64,000 nt of DNA from Spirosoma taeanense (GTDB taxonomy: Bacteria; Bacteroidota; Bacteroidia; Cytophagales; Spirosomataceae). The stretch spans positions 3,509,001 through 3,573,000 of the forward strand of contig NZ_CP053435.1 of the NCBI RefSeq assembly GCF_013127955.1. Direction: 5' to 3'. The notes beneath the pieces are model-generated. The model was not told the DNA's origin and ran no database searches. It saw nothing but the letters and a program-made list of their open reading frames with translations. A program made the translations under genes and the position numbers. Positions 43,958 through 53,425 of this stretch are shown one piece after another; position 1 is the stretch's first letter, and every line of letters starts with the position of its first letter.

Positions 43958-44454
43958 AACACCTCGCCGATCTGCTTCTTCTGGGCGATCCACGCTTGTA
44001 CCAATCCTGCGAACCGGTACTCGAATCAGAACTGCCGCTGGTGCCGGACTGGGTAGCCGATCTGCACAACGTCATGGAGGAGATTCGGGCAATGTACCAG
44101 TTCGGGCGCGGCATTGCGGCCCCTCAACTGGGCATTATGAAGCGGCTTATCTACCTGAACGTTGATCGGCCACAGGTTATCATTAACCCCGAACTGACGG
44201 CCGTCAGCGATGAACAGGACGAACTCTGGGACGACTGCATGAGTTTTCCGAATCTGCTGGTGCGGGTCCGGCGACACCGTAGCCTGACGCTCCGCTTTCG
44301 GGATGAACTCTGGCGACCACAGACCTGGGACGTAACGGACTGGGGGCTGTCGGAACTGATTCAGCACGAGTACGACCACCTCAACGGCGTCCTCTGTACC
44401 ATGCGGGCAGTCGACGCGCAGTCGTTCCGGTGGCGTCCTACGCCAACCCATTAA
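43954..44454 (+). CDS. Peptide deformylase-like protein with altered motif 2
   Basis: 166 residues. Motif 1 is GRGIAAPQLG (51-60) and motif 3 HEYDH (138-142) keeps the HExxH metal ligands and Glu139. Motif 2 is DDCMSF (93-98) instead of EGCLS: the metal-binding Cys95 is kept, but the Glu-Gly before it is changed. Canonical PDF removes formyl from nascent peptides. This could be a divergent deformylase or a paralogue with another substrate. It overlaps the toxin gene by 4 nt and precedes hisC by 14 nt. Confidence 0.85.
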   Translation: MKHLADLLLLGDPRLYQSCEPVLESELPLVPDWVADLHNVMEEIRAMYQFGRGIAAPQLGIMKRLIYLNVDRPQVIINPELTAVSDEQDELWDDCMSFPNLLVRVRRHRSLTLRFRDELWRPQTWDVTDWGLSELIQHEYDHLNGVLCTMRAVDAQSFRWRPTPTH

Positions 44455-44468
44455 CAAAACCGATCCTT

Positions 44469-45644
44469 ATGTTTGAACTCAATAAGCTTCTCCGCCCGCA
44501 CATCCTGACGTTAACGCCTTACTCCTCGGCCCGCGACGAGTATACCGGCACGGAAGGCGTTTTCCTGGATGCCAACGAAAATCCGTTTGGCTCAGTCGTT
44601 GATACAAAACTTCAGACGCCCGATCACGCCGAGCCGGACGACTATAACCGCTACCCCGACCCGCACCAGGGGGCTACCAAACAGCGCCTGGCTCCGATCA
44701 AGGGCGTTCGGCCGGGGCAGATCTTTCTTGGAAACGGCTCCGATGAACCCATCGACCTGCTTATCCGCGCGACCTGTCGGCCCGGTCAGGATTCGATTCT
44801 GATTATGCCGCCCACCTACGGGATGTATGAAGTTTCGGCGACAATCAACGACGTTGCCGTGGTGAAAGTCCCGCTTCGACCCGACTTCCAGGTGGATACG
44901 GATGCGGTCCTGGCGGCTATTACGCCGACGACCAAAATCATCTGGCTCTGTTCGCCCAACAACCCCTCGGGGAACCTGCTGCAGCCCGACGCTATCCAGA
45001 CCATCCTCGAAGCGGCTACGCAGTCGCTGGTGGTTGTAGACGAAGCCTATATTGATTTTGCGACTACGCCCTCCTGGACCGAAAAGCTGGATCAATACCC
45101 GAATCTGGTCGTGCTGCAAACCTTCTCAAAAGCCTGGGGCATGGCGGCTCTGCGGTTAGGGATGTGTTTCGCTTCGGAGGAGTTGATTCAGGTCATGAAC
45201 AAAATCAAACCACCTTACAACATCTCGGCTCCCACGCAGGCACTCGCGCTGGAGGCCCTCCGTCATGAGAATACGAAGAACGAGATGGTGGCTAAGATTT
45301 TGGCCGAACGGCAAATTTTGGCCGAAAATCTGCGTTCTTTGCCAATAGTACAGGTCATTCACCCGTCGGATGCCAATTTCCTGCTGGTGCAATTTGCAGA
45401 TGCTAAAGCAACGTTTGAGTACCTGATCGAGCAGCAGGTTATTGTTCGTGACCGCTCGAAGGTGAAACTTTGTGACGGCTGCCTGCGCATTACGGTCGGG
45501 ACCAGGACCGAAAACGAGCGGCTGCTTGCGGTCCTCCGGCAGATCAAAAAATCGGCTAACGATGGCAATGCACCTATTTCGGACAACCTGCCCCTGGGCA
45601 CGGGCGAATCGGCAACGAAGCCGGAACTGGTATCGAATGCCTGA
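44469..45644 (+). CDS. hisC: Histidinol-phosphate aminotransferase
   Basis: 391 residues from ATG 44469; a GTG at 44430 lies inside the upstream gene. PLP fold type I: FLDANENPFG, the NNPSGN substrate loop, VVDEAYIDF and the Schiff-base Lys in LQTFSKAWGMAALRLG. It converts imidazole-acetol phosphate to histidinol phosphate. The last ~25 residues (SDNLPLGTGESATKPELVSNA) extend beyond the usual C-terminus. hisB and the other his genes do not follow, so the operon is split. Confidence 0.95.
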   Translation: MFELNKLLRPHILTLTPYSSARDEYTGTEGVFLDANENPFGSVVDTKLQTPDHAEPDDYNRYPDPHQGATKQRLAPIKGVRPGQIFLGNGSDEPIDLLIRATCRPGQDSILIMPPTYGMYEVSATINDVAVVKVPLRPDFQVDTDAVLAAITPTTKIIWLCSPNNPSGNLLQPDAIQTILEAATQSLVVVDEAYIDFATTPSWTEKLDQYPNLVVLQTFSKAWGMAALRLGMCFASEELIQVMNKIKPPYNISAPTQALALEALRHENTKNEMVAKILAERQILAENLRSLPIVQVIHPSDANFLLVQFADAKATFEYLIEQQVIVRDRSKVKLCDGCLRITVGTRTENERLLAVLRQIKKSANDGNAPISDNLPLGTGESATKPELVSNA

Positions 45645-45660
45645 GTTTGATAAATTACTT

Positions 45661-46191
45661 ATGAAAAAAGTATGGTTACTGACAGCGCTGGTACTGCTGG
45701 GCTGGCTGGCAACACCCAAAACCGCACAGGCACAATACAACAACTGGGCCGTGGGCTTTCGCGTCGGCGAACCGGCGGGCGTAAACGTCCGCAAGTATTT
45801 CGGCGAAAACCGCGCGTTCGACCTCAACATCGGCACCTATGGCGGGCTTTACGGTAACGCGCGTAAGTACCGGTCGGGCCGCTACAGGAGTGTCGGGCTG
45901 GCGGTTCAGGGTCATTACCTGTGGCACAAAGCCCTGACCAAGAGCGAAAGCGTTCGGGGGTATTACGGTTTCGGTGGCCAGATCAACACCCGACGGTATT
46001 ACCCCATCCGGCTGAACGGCGAATACGAGAACGCCCTGTCGCTGGGCGGGTCGGGGATTGCAGGCGTCGAATATTTTCCGGCGGGTAAGCCTTACTCCTT
46101 TTTTCTGGAAACCGGCTTGTACGTCGAATTACTACAGGCTCCCTTTTTCCTGAATCTGAACTCAGGACTTGGGCTGCGCTATAATTTCTAA
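45661..46191 (+). CDS. Outer-membrane beta-barrel-like protein
   Basis: 176 residues with a signal peptide (cleavage near AQAQ). The mature part alternates polar and hydrophobic residues with many Gly, Tyr and Arg (NNWAVGFRVGEPAGVNVRKYF ... FLNLNSGLGLRYNF) and ends in the aromatic residue typical of outer-membrane barrels. It is 16 nt after hisC and may be read through from the his operon. No specific function is recognised. Confidence 0.7.
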   Translation: MKKVWLLTALVLLGWLATPKTAQAQYNNWAVGFRVGEPAGVNVRKYFGENRAFDLNIGTYGGLYGNARKYRSGRYRSVGLAVQGHYLWHKALTKSESVRGYYGFGGQINTRRYYPIRLNGEYENALSLGGSGIAGVEYFPAGKPYSFFLETGLYVELLQAPFFLNLNSGLGLRYNF

Positions 46192-46241
46192 GAGCGAAGA
46201 AAAGCCGGGGTAGCGAATCTTGTCTCTACTTTCTTCGCTTT
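46191..46241 (+). terminator. Hairpin before the UvrD-like gene
   Basis: The 12-bp arms 46191-46202 and 46230-46241 (one G-T pair) have a 27-nt loop and a pyrimidine-rich tail. It probably ends the his transcript. Confidence 0.45.
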
Positions 46242-46256
46242 CTCTGGCTCCTCCAT

Positions 46257-49200
46257 ATGTTTAAGATTTACAGTTCCTCGGCCGGGTCGGGCAAAACATA
46301 CACCCTGACTAAAGAATACCTCAAGCTGGCGTTACGGCCAGGGGCCGAGGACAGCTATTTCCGGCATATTCTGGCAGTAACGTTTACTAACGCGGCTGCC
46401 AACGAGATGAAAAACCGGATTCTTGAACGACTCAGCGACATTGCCGGGGGGAAAGAGCTTCCGTTGTTGACCGATCTGGTCGCTGAACTGTATGCCCACG
46501 CGCCCGGCTCCGATGCGTTTGAAATAGCCAAGTCTGAACTTCGTCAGAAGGCCCGGTCGGTCTTCAGAACCATTCTGCATCGCTACGCGGATTTCTCGGT
46601 GACGACCATCGACTCCTTCACGCAGCGCGTTGTGATGGCGTTTACGGATGAGCTGGGACTCCCCTATTCATTCGAGGTCGAGATGGAAACCGATGAGGTG
46701 CTGGAACTCGCCATCGACAACCTGATTGAAAAGGCAGGCGTTGACGAAATGGACGAGATTACAACCATTCTGAGCGAGTATTATACCAGCACCGCTACCG
46801 AAGGTAAGAGCTGGAATCAGTTGCCCGAACTGCTGAAAGAATTTGGTCGCAACCTGACCTCCGATCAATTTTACGAAGCTGTCAATGCCGCGCAGGAATT
46901 GTCGCCGGTAGCGTTGCGGGCTATTCGGGCGCAGTTGCTCGACTACAACCAGCAGCTCGAAGCCGATATCGTCGGGCAGGGCCAACGCGCCTGGAAGCTC
47001 ATCACCGACGCGGGGCTGAGCGAAGAGAACTTCAAGGGGAAACGAAACAGCCTTGCTGCATATTTCAAGACAATTGCTCTCAAAGACTACGATAAACAAC
47101 CAACGGCAACGCATCGTAAGCAAATCGACGAAGCTGATTGGTATTTACCTAAAGCTCCGCTCTCCGTAACGAGTTCTATTGATCGAATTGCCGATGAACT
47201 GTGTCAATGTTTTTCCCTAATAGAAACCATCCGGACTGAGCGCGGGCGTCAGGCGGCTCTGTTTGATTGTCTGTTGCCGCACCTGCAGAAGCTGGCTCTG
47301 CTCAAGCAGATGCGCCTTGAATTCGATGATCTGCTGCGGAAGGATGGTCGGGTACACATTTCCGAATTCAACAAGAAAATCCTGAACATTGTCGCTTCGG
47401 AGCCGGTGCCGTTTCTGTATGAGCGGCTGGGTACGAAGTACAACCATATCCTTATCGACGAGTTTCAGGATACTTCCCGGCTACAGTTCGCCAATCTGCT
47501 GCCGCTCATTGAAAACGCCCTTGGCGCCGACCACTTCAACCTGGCCGTGGGCGACGGTAAACAGGCCATTTATCGCTTCCGCGGGGGCGATATGGACCAG
47601 ATTGTTTCCCTGCACCGAAACGATCTGGAGAGTCTAAAAACAGCTCACGGTTCCGGAACCTGGACCGCCGACCGCATCGACATGCTCGACGGGCATCTGC
47701 AGGGTGAGCTGCTGGATACCAACTGGCGAAGCGCCGAGCCCATTGTGCGGTTCAACAACCAGTTTTTTGAGCACACGGCCCGCCGGTTTGAACATGAGCA
47801 CCCCAAACTGGCCGATGTGTTCGATGCTGAGCAGCTGTTTCACCAGAAAACTTCGCCCAGGGCCCGGACAGCCGGACACGTTCAGTTAGACTTCGTTGGC
47901 AAGGATACAGATGAAGGCAAAGACCTGACAGCGCTCATGCTCGAAACGACGCTGAAACACCTGCACCAGGCCTTGATGGACGGCTACCAATACGGCGATA
48001 TCGCAATACTGTGCCGGAAAAAAGCCCATGCCCGCGCCCTGGCGAATGAACTGAACGCCCAGCGGATTCCGCTCGTATCAGCCGACTCCTTATCGCTCGA
48101 ATTCTCCGATCCGGTCAAGTGGCTTGTTACACTTATGCGGTTGCTGCAGCGGCCCGATCAGCAACTGTTACGTTACGAACTGCTATATCTGTTCCACCGG
48201 GTTGTGCAGGGCGTTTTCCCCGACGATAAACTCACCGAGCAGCTTCGCGAGGTTGCCCAGGGCGATATCATGGGCGTGTATGATTACCTGACCGCACAAG
48301 GCTACCCGCTCGACCCGTATGCCCTTGGTCAGTTGAATCCCTATGAACTTGCCGAGCGGCTGACGGCTCAGTTTGGCTTATTCAATCAGGCTGATCACAA
48401 CCCGTTTCTGTTCCGGTTTCTCGATGAGGTGCTCACGTTCAACCAAAAACGCAGCGGTCATCTGAGCGATTTTCTGCTCTACTGGGATAGCGTCCGGCAA
48501 AAGATTTCGGTAGAAGGCGACGCCCGAAATGCCGTCAGTATTCAGACCATCCACAAGGCTAAAGGGCTGGAATATCCGGTCGTTATCATTCCCTTTGCCA
48601 ACTGGGATGTCGGCCCCAACAGTAAAGGCACGATCTGGCTCGATCTGGACGATGTTCGCACCGACCTGCTGGCGCATCAGGCGCCGACCGGCGAACTGAC
48701 GCGGCTGCTGAGCGCCCCGGCCCATCCCACTAGTCAACTCAAAAACACCCCCGTCTCGGCGCAGTATCAGGAGGAACTAACGCGTACGTTCCTCGAAAAC
48801 ATGAACCTGCTTTACGTAGCGTTCACCCGCCCTACCGACCGGCTTTACGTCATCAGCGAGCTCAAAAAGGATTTTGGCAGCGGAAAACCGGCAACGGTAG
48901 CGCACTGGCTGTATGAGTTTCTGCGTCACAGTGACGTGGCTCAGGCCTGCGGCTGCCCGTGGCAGGACGGCAAGTTTAGTTACGCAATCAGTTTATGCAG
49001 TGAATCATTCGGGCACCACGAACGAGTCGATACGCTGGACGAGATTGTTCTGGACGACGTAATCAGCGGTCACCGTAAGCAGGAGCTGAACCTGCGTCGG
49101 CAGGCCGACCGGGTATTCGACGTAGCGACCTTCGAGCGAACCCGCGAGCGCGACCGGAAGCTCTGTGCCGCGCTGAGCCTGATTAAAGGCCCCGGCTGCG

Positions 49201-49580
49201 TCGAAAAAACGTTACGTCAGCTCGTCAGCGAAGGACTGGTCCGCACGGCCGAGTGCGCCGAATTGCGTGAGCGGCTGCAGTCGATTATTGCCCATCCCGA
49301 ACTTACGGCTTTGTTTGATCCATCGCTGCGGATCGATACGGATCGAAGTATTCTCAGCAACAAACACCTGCACGGCGCGCCCCACCGCGTGGTGCATTAT
49401 CCCGACGGCCGAATTGTTCTAGTTCAATATGAGTCGGCACTGGGGCCTGAGGCTTCTTCGAATGACCCGGTCAGCGGTCTGCAGTATTTTACGGGATTGT
49501 ACCGCGACATGGGCTTTCCCGAAGTCGAAGGCCGTTTAGTCTTTCTGGCCGACGAACCCGATGTCGTGCGGGTGATATAA
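46257..49580 (+). CDS. UvrD/RecB-type helicase with degenerate nuclease end
   Basis: 1107 residues. SF1A helicase motifs: Walker A SAGSGKT (8-14), TTIDSFTQRV, DEFQDTS, AVGDGKQAIYRFRGGD, TNWRS, TIHKAKGLEYPVVI and YVAFTRPTDRLYV. In RecB/AddA proteins the C-terminus is a PD-(D/E)xK nuclease with DYKT. Here the matching strand reads IVLVQYES (1053-1060), so the catalytic Asp and Lys are replaced, although the fold seems kept. It may be a helicase-only repair subunit; an AddB-like partner is not in the window. Confidence 0.88.
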   Translation: MFKIYSSSAGSGKTYTLTKEYLKLALRPGAEDSYFRHILAVTFTNAAANEMKNRILERLSDIAGGKELPLLTDLVAELYAHAPGSDAFEIAKSELRQKARSVFRTILHRYADFSVTTIDSFTQRVVMAFTDELGLPYSFEVEMETDEVLELAIDNLIEKAGVDEMDEITTILSEYYTSTATEGKSWNQLPELLKEFGRNLTSDQFYEAVNAAQELSPVALRAIRAQLLDYNQQLEADIVGQGQRAWKLITDAGLSEENFKGKRNSLAAYFKTIALKDYDKQPTATHRKQIDEADWYLPKAPLSVTSSIDRIADELCQCFSLIETIRTERGRQAALFDCLLPHLQKLALLKQMRLEFDDLLRKDGRVHISEFNKKILNIVASEPVPFLYERLGTKYNHILIDEFQDTSRLQFANLLPLIENALGADHFNLAVGDGKQAIYRFRGGDMDQIVSLHRNDLESLKTAHGSGTWTADRIDMLDGHLQGELLDTNWRSAEPIVRFNNQFFEHTARRFEHEHPKLADVFDAEQLFHQKTSPRARTAGHVQLDFVGKDTDEGKDLTALMLETTLKHLHQALMDGYQYGDIAILCRKKAHARALANELNAQRIPLVSADSLSLEFSDPVKWLVTLMRLLQRPDQQLLRYELLYLFHRVVQGVFPDDKLTEQLREVAQGDIMGVYDYLTAQGYPLDPYALGQLNPYELAERLTAQFGLFNQADHNPFLFRFLDEVLTFNQKRSGHLSDFLLYWDSVRQKISVEGDARNAVSIQTIHKAKGLEYPVVIIPFANWDVGPNSKGTIWLDLDDVRTDLLAHQAPTGELTRLLSAPAHPTSQLKNTPVSAQYQEELTRTFLENMNLLYVAFTRPTDRLYVISELKKDFGSGKPATVAHWLYEFLRHSDVAQACGCPWQDGKFSYAISLCSESFGHHERVDTLDEIVLDDVISGHRKQELNLRRQADRVFDVATFERTRERDRKLCAALSLIKGPGCVEKTLRQLVSEGLVRTAECAELRERLQSIIAHPELTALFDPSLRIDTDRSILSNKHLHGAPHRVVHYPDGRIVLVQYESALGPEASSNDPVSGLQYFTGLYRDMGFPEVEGRLVFLADEPDVVRVI

Positions 49581-49611
49581 TCTCGGGCCGTTTCCAGTAA
49601 CCACCAAGCCA

Positions 49612-50472
49612 TTGAAACAAACACGTATCCTCCTTACTTTCTGGCTGACCCTGCAATCGTTCGTCGGTTTTACGCAGGCCAGCGATACCGCCCGAATTAC
49701 CGTAACGTCCACATCGCCTTATCAACTCCGCACGGGTTGTGAATTAACGTTACTGGGCGCTGGCGTTGTATCATACGGTGCATCAGTGGTGCTCAACCGC
49801 GCCGTTAAGCCGCTGACGCAGCAGGAAGTTGCTCTTCTTAACCGGAACAGTATCAATTCGTTTGACCGGGGAGCCACTAAAAACTGGTCAAGAGCTCTTG
49901 ACCGGCTCGGCGACGTAACCCTGGCGGGCAATCTGGCCATTACGGGGTTGGTTACTTTAGGCACCCGGACGATGCGCCAGGATGTGAAGACCGTAACCGT
50001 GATGTTTATCGAAACGTTACTGCTGGCCAACGGCATTGAACGATCCGTAAAGGGGCTTACCCAGCGCATCCGCCCGTTTGTTTACAATCCCGCAGCCCCC
50101 CTTGACGATAAACTGACGCGGGACGCCCGGCAGTCTTATTTCTCGGGGCATGCCACCAATGCGTTTACCACCGCTGTTTTTACGGGGGAAGTATTCCGGC
50201 ACTATTTCCCGAACTCCCGGCTAAAACCCGTCATTTGGATCAGTTCGCTAGGACTGGCATCAACAACGGCCGTATTACGGTATAAAGCCGGGCTCCACTA
50301 CCCCACCGACCTACTGACCGGTGCGGCCTTTGGTTCACTTGTTGGTTGGGGGATTCCGAAGTTACACGAACTCAAAAACCGAGGTGAGCTGGGTCAGCGG
50401 CTGGACGTGCAGCCCTGGAGCAACGGCTCGGCCAATGGAATTTACGTACGGTTACACGTGTTCTCGCGTTAG
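49612..50472 (+). CDS. PAP2-family phosphatase, membrane or secreted
   Basis: 286 residues from a TTG start at 49612, which opens a signal peptide (LLTFWLTLQSFVGFTQA). The three PAP2 motifs are present: KGLTQRIRP (Lys147 to Pro155), SYFSGH (175-180) and RYKAGLHYPTD (Arg223, His229, Asp233). Two or three membrane helices lie around them. Substrates of relatives include lipid pyrophosphates and phosphatidate. It is 15 nt before metF, probably co-transcribed. Confidence 0.87.
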   Translation: MKQTRILLTFWLTLQSFVGFTQASDTARITVTSTSPYQLRTGCELTLLGAGVVSYGASVVLNRAVKPLTQQEVALLNRNSINSFDRGATKNWSRALDRLGDVTLAGNLAITGLVTLGTRTMRQDVKTVTVMFIETLLLANGIERSVKGLTQRIRPFVYNPAAPLDDKLTRDARQSYFSGHATNAFTTAVFTGEVFRHYFPNSRLKPVIWISSLGLASTTAVLRYKAGLHYPTDLLTGAAFGSLVGWGIPKLHELKNRGELGQRLDVQPWSNGSANGIYVRLHVFSR

Positions 50473-50487
50473 ATTCGCTGCAAATAA

Positions 50488-51447
50488 ATGACTAAGATTA
50501 CCGACCATATTAAGGCTGCCAACGGCAAACCCATTTTCTCCATTGAAGTAATTCCACCGCTGAAAGGCGACAATCTGAAAAGCCTGCTCGACAACATTGA
50601 GCCGCTGATGGAGTTTAAACCGCCGTTTGTTGACGTTACGTACCACCGGGAAGAATACATTGAGCGTCCGCTGCCCGATGGCACTATTCAGAAGATCGTT
50701 ACGCGCAAACGGCCCGGTACGGTTGGTATCTGTTCCGCTATCATGCACCGTTTCGGTGTCGATCCGGTGCCACACGTTCTCTGTGGCGGCTTCACCCGCG
50801 AAGAAACCGAAGACTTTCTGATTGACCTGCATTACCTCGGCATCGACAACGCGCTCGTGCTGCGGGGCGATCCGGCAAAACCGTTCAGCACCTTCAAAGC
50901 CAAAGAAAACGGCTATACCTATGCTAGCGAACTGGTTGAGCAGGTCGCCAACATGAACCGGGGCATTTATCTGCACGAAGAAGATACGGCTCTGGCTCCC
51001 AGCAACTTCTGCATTGGGGTAGCCGCTTACCCCGAAAAACATTTCGAAGCCGCCGACCACGATATTGATTTCCAATACCTGAAACACAAAGTCGATAAAG
51101 GCGCGGATTATATTGTAACGCAGATGTTTTTCGACAATCAGAAATATTTTGATTTTGTCGAACGCTGCCGTCAGGCGGGCATTACGGTTCCGATTATTCC
51201 GGGTCTGAAACCCCTCAGCACCCGCAAGCAGCTTCAGATTCTGCCCAAACTGTTTCATCTGGCAATGCCCGACGATCTGGTCAGGGCCGTCGAAGCCTGC
51301 GAGAACGATCAGCAGGCCCGGCAGGTCGGCGTGGAATGGTGCGTGCAGCAATGCCGCGAACTTATGGCCGCCGGTGCGCCGGTGCTGCACTTCTATACGA
51401 TGGGCAAGGCCGATAACGTCATGAAGATTGCCCGGGAGGTATTTTAA
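50488..51447 (+). CDS. metF: Methylenetetrahydrofolate reductase
   Basis: 319 residues, a TIM-barrel flavoprotein. Characteristic parts: PIFSIEVIPPLKGDN, VDVTYHRE, the NFCIGVAAYPEKH segment, QMFFDNQKYFDFV and the FAD-loop residues around LVLRGDP. It reduces 5,10-methylene-THF to 5-methyl-THF for methionine synthesis. No methionine synthase or SAM-riboswitch-like leader lies next to it. Confidence 0.95.
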   Translation: MTKITDHIKAANGKPIFSIEVIPPLKGDNLKSLLDNIEPLMEFKPPFVDVTYHREEYIERPLPDGTIQKIVTRKRPGTVGICSAIMHRFGVDPVPHVLCGGFTREETEDFLIDLHYLGIDNALVLRGDPAKPFSTFKAKENGYTYASELVEQVANMNRGIYLHEEDTALAPSNFCIGVAAYPEKHFEAADHDIDFQYLKHKVDKGADYIVTQMFFDNQKYFDFVERCRQAGITVPIIPGLKPLSTRKQLQILPKLFHLAMPDDLVRAVEACENDQQARQVGVEWCVQQCRELMAAGAPVLHFYTMGKADNVMKIAREVF

Positions 51448-51486
51448 GTAGAGCAGGTAACCGTTTACTAATCCCGGCTCTGAGGC

Positions 51487-53067
51487 TCAGTTTTCTTTCA
51501 ATAACCGTAGCAACACCCCGTTGGTGGGGCCGTACCCTTGCGGCAGAGGTTCATCGCTCGTCGAACGCCCTGAGCTTGTAGCGTCGTAGGTATTCGGCAG
51601 AGTGCCTGTGGCCCTGTAAAACCGCAGGTTCTCTGTTGTCCAGTTTAGTTTGATTCGATTAGCCAGTTCCATCAGGTTGTAATTGCGCAGGCCCTGAATA
51701 GCAAACCACTGGATCGACGCATGGACATTGGGCGCATCCCAGGTTAGCTCGGAGCGGGTAGTCGTGGTAGCCATCAGGCCACCGGCTTTCAGAAACTCCC
51801 GCTCCAACGTCTGACCGACGTGCTGCGCCTGTTCGGGTGTCGTAATTTTGACGAATAGCGGCAGAACAGCGGCTGCCGAGTAAATCGTCGCAGGCTTTTT
51901 CGCCACAAAATCGTAGTCGAAATAAAACCGGCGCCGGTCGCTCCAGCAGTACCGCTGAATGGCATCATGCCGCTGCCGGGCCAGAATCTGGTACATCCGC
52001 ATACGGCGCGTGTCTCCCTTAAGTCGGTAGCCCTCAGCCAGAGTCCGCTCCAGAATCAGCAGCAGACAGTTCAGGTCTACCGGAATCAGATCGGTGGTAC
52101 GAATTGAGCGCAGGTTTTTTCCGTCTTTCAGCCACCGGCTGCTAAACGCCCAGCCCGACTCCGCCCCAGCCCGGAGATTGCGGTAGAACAGCGGAACTTC
52201 CTTGTCTTTCAGTTTTCTGGTCAGCTCTACGTCCTCGCGGTAAGCTTCGGGGCGGGGCGTGTCCCAATCGTCATAGTATCGGTTCAGATACACGCCCTCG
52301 GCCAGCCGCGCCACGCGCCGGTACGCTGGGTTGCGGGCCGTCAGTCGGGTTCGGCCATCCATCCAGAAATTGTATTCCAGTTGCAGCTCAGGCAGATACT
52401 TCAGCACGATCCGGCGGCCCTGCACCTCGCTCAGCAAACTCACCATCAATGCAAACACGGGTGGCTGCGACCGACTCAAGGCATACGTCCGGTTGCTAGC
52501 CGGCACGAACCCGAATGTTCGAATGAGGTACGCAAAATTATCAATCAGGTTCCGGATGAGCATGGTCTGCCCCGAGGCCTGCAGACCAAGCATAGTAAAA
52601 TAACTATCCCAGTAGGTTAGCTCAGCAGCGCGGCTGTTGGATACGACGTAAGGCTTTGGCAGCGGAATGAACGAACCACTTTTCGGGCGGCTGGCCGCAT
52701 TTGCCTGACGTGTCAGCAGCGGCCAAAGACTGGTCATATACTCTTGAGCAGACTGGCCAGTATTGGGTTTCCCGGTCGGTAATACCGGTGGGTCGGTGGT
52801 CAGGACGAACTGCTGCTCAACGAAATTTTTCAGACTGAATTTTCGATTTTGACGGGCCTTTTCATAATTCGCCAGAACTGTATTCGGAGAGAACCTGGGC
52901 GTAGCGTCAGCAAAGGTTTTTGAATCCGGGAAAACGCCACTAGTCTGTACGTCCTGGAATAACTTCCCAAACTGCTCGTCGGGTGATTGCCAGACTGAGG
53001 ACTGAGCCTGTCCCATTACGGTACCCCAGAGTATGCAAAACAAGATGGTTTGAAAACGTTGGTTCAT
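51487..53067 (-). CDS. Trehalase-like (GH37) protein, probable loss of the catalytic acid
   Basis: 526 residues with a signal peptide (cleavage near MGQAQ). The GH37 fold is clear: FPDSKTFADATP, ELTYWDSYFTMLGL (149-162), SRSQPPV and LTWDAPN. Three motifs differ from known trehalases: PGGRFRE is SNSRAAE (143-149), the ESGWDFSSRW motif is ESGWAFSSRW with Ala307 at the catalytic Asp, and the final GGEYPLQDGFGWTNG loop is changed. So it may bind trehalose or a relative without normal hydrolysis, or act on another sugar. Single gene. Confidence 0.87.
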   Translation of the reverse strand: MNQRFQTILFCILWGTVMGQAQSSVWQSPDEQFGKLFQDVQTSGVFPDSKTFADATPRFSPNTVLANYEKARQNRKFSLKNFVEQQFVLTTDPPVLPTGKPNTGQSAQEYMTSLWPLLTRQANAASRPKSGSFIPLPKPYVVSNSRAAELTYWDSYFTMLGLQASGQTMLIRNLIDNFAYLIRTFGFVPASNRTYALSRSQPPVFALMVSLLSEVQGRRIVLKYLPELQLEYNFWMDGRTRLTARNPAYRRVARLAEGVYLNRYYDDWDTPRPEAYREDVELTRKLKDKEVPLFYRNLRAGAESGWAFSSRWLKDGKNLRSIRTTDLIPVDLNCLLLILERTLAEGYRLKGDTRRMRMYQILARQRHDAIQRYCWSDRRRFYFDYDFVAKKPATIYSAAAVLPLFVKITTPEQAQHVGQTLEREFLKAGGLMATTTTRSELTWDAPNVHASIQWFAIQGLRNYNLMELANRIKLNWTTENLRFYRATGTLPNTYDATSSGRSTSDEPLPQGYGPTNGVLLRLLKEN

Positions 53068-53205
53068 TTGTTCAGATACCTATTCTGCAGGAAACGCTTA
53101 TAATTTCTCTACACTTTTGTTCATTCCAGAGAACGCAGGACGTCTCTATCTTCATTCGGCGTGGCCGATCGTATTGATCGTATTATTGGCTCAACGAAGA
53201 ACCAT

Positions 53206-53313
53206 TTATGCAACGTATATGCCGTCTTTCAGAATAGAATAGTGCGCTTCAGGCAACCGTCCATAAATCGCTACGGCCCGACTCGGCTGGCGTGCAGGAT
53301 AGTCAGAACGCAT
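53206..53313 (-). CDS. Possible 35-residue small protein
   Basis: A short frame from ATG 53313, with protein-like composition (SRAVAIYGRLPEAHYSILKDG). It lies alone in a 412-bp gap between the trehalase-like gene and ftsX. There is no recognised family and no good promoter box. It could also be the remnant of a longer gene. Confidence 0.25.
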   Translation of the reverse strand: MRSDYPARQPSRAVAIYGRLPEAHYSILKDGIYVA

Positions 53314-53425
53314 AAAACGGGCTGATCGGCGTTAGAGCAAAAGGCTTTACGGTTAGCATTGGCTTCGGTCGTTCGATTTTAATCAGCGCGAATGCAAAAC
53401 GGCTTATCCCTTAAAAATTCTTAAA

